Shown: positions 63,877 to 64,000 of the stretch, piece after piece | How the letters are laid out: every line of letters begins with the position of its first letter | Position numbering within the stretch: the stretch's first letter is position 1 | Source of the DNA: Flavobacterium urumqiense | GTDB taxonomy: Bacteria; Bacteroidota; Bacteroidia; Flavobacteriales; Flavobacteriaceae | Length of the DNA stretch: 64,000 bases | Assembly: GCF_900108015.1 (NCBI RefSeq) | Contig: NZ_FNVP01000009.1 | Coordinates: 96,019 to 160,018 of the forward strand | Direction of reading: 5' to 3' | Notes under the pieces: generated by a model | What the model was told of the DNA's origin: nothing | The model's database searches: none | What the model saw: the letters and a program-made list of their open reading frames with translations, nothing else | Translations under genes and position numbers: made by a program

Positions 63877-64000
63877 GAGTTTTTATTTTTTTAAATTTAT
63901 AGTAATGTAAAATTACAAAATCATCAGTGTGATTAGTTATATAATTTTTTTATTTTATTGTGAAATTTTATTATTATTTTAAAAATGATATTAAAATATT

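Noticed and set aside
63686..63910. 74-codon + strand frame near the window end
   Set aside because: It is antisense to the better-supported 57-residue lipoprotein gene on the minus strand.

Overview
The window comes from a member of the Bacteroidota, most likely Flavobacterium or a close relative. The DNA is AT-rich, promoters follow the Bacteroidota pattern (TTG, about 19 bases, then TAnnTTTG), and chromosomal genes include families typical of flavobacteria (DUF2911, DUF1684, a GlcNAc deaminase fused to a PIG-L domain, M56/BlaI pairs, a ThiF-type TcdA). No species-level claim is made.

Layout. 1-1640: nested inverted repeats resembling recombination sites, one small unknown gene and a stand-alone tyrosine recombinase, ending in a terminator and a short direct repeat. 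1760-1992: nine copies of the heptamer TTCCACA (both strands) with no gene. 2085-26214: the late region of a tailed prophage, all on the + strand: a tail-tube-like protein, S49 protease/scaffold, major capsid, a second tube-like protein, three cargo genes, terminase, portal, connector, tail fibre with SGNH hydrolase, holin, muramidase, a probable one-piece spanin, tail genes, tape measure and distal tail proteins. A 403-residue integrase lies on the opposite strand beside an intact tRNA-Arg(ACG), the probable attachment site. No repressor, replication genes or left attachment copy are visible, so the prophage probably continues left of base 1.

The most striking observation is a two-part sequence, TGTCCTATTT (once TGTCCTATTC) followed at a fixed distance by TTTG or TTAG at bases 33-36 of the motif. 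It occurs six times, once at the head of each late transcription unit (3571, 8196, 11231, 13971, 19329, 19783). It looks like a phage-specific late promoter in which TGTCCTATTT replaces the usual TTG element. Cargo genes sit at the junctions between units; one is flanked by a duplicated end of the preceding gene.

27606-28616 is a decayed zone: a full-length adenine phosphoribosyltransferase pseudogene with five in-frame stops and no frameshift, an overlapping small antisense gene, and a 186-bp element with terminal inverted repeats and an 8-bp target duplication. From 28617 to the end is ordinary chromosome: a BlaI/M56 regulatory pair with three operators spaced exactly 20 bp, two MFS transporters, a TatD hydrolase, TcdA, a symporter/PIG-L operon with a missed 35-residue membrane peptide, a frameshifted LpxH-like gene, aroC, a hybrid histidine kinase, a DEAD helicase, hutG and hutI, SRP RNA, a GlcNAc/chitin-sugar locus (transporter, NagB-PIG-L, GH20 hexosaminidase) and an ABC-F ATPase. 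Two copies of a dispersed palindromic repeat lie at 30889 and 54795.
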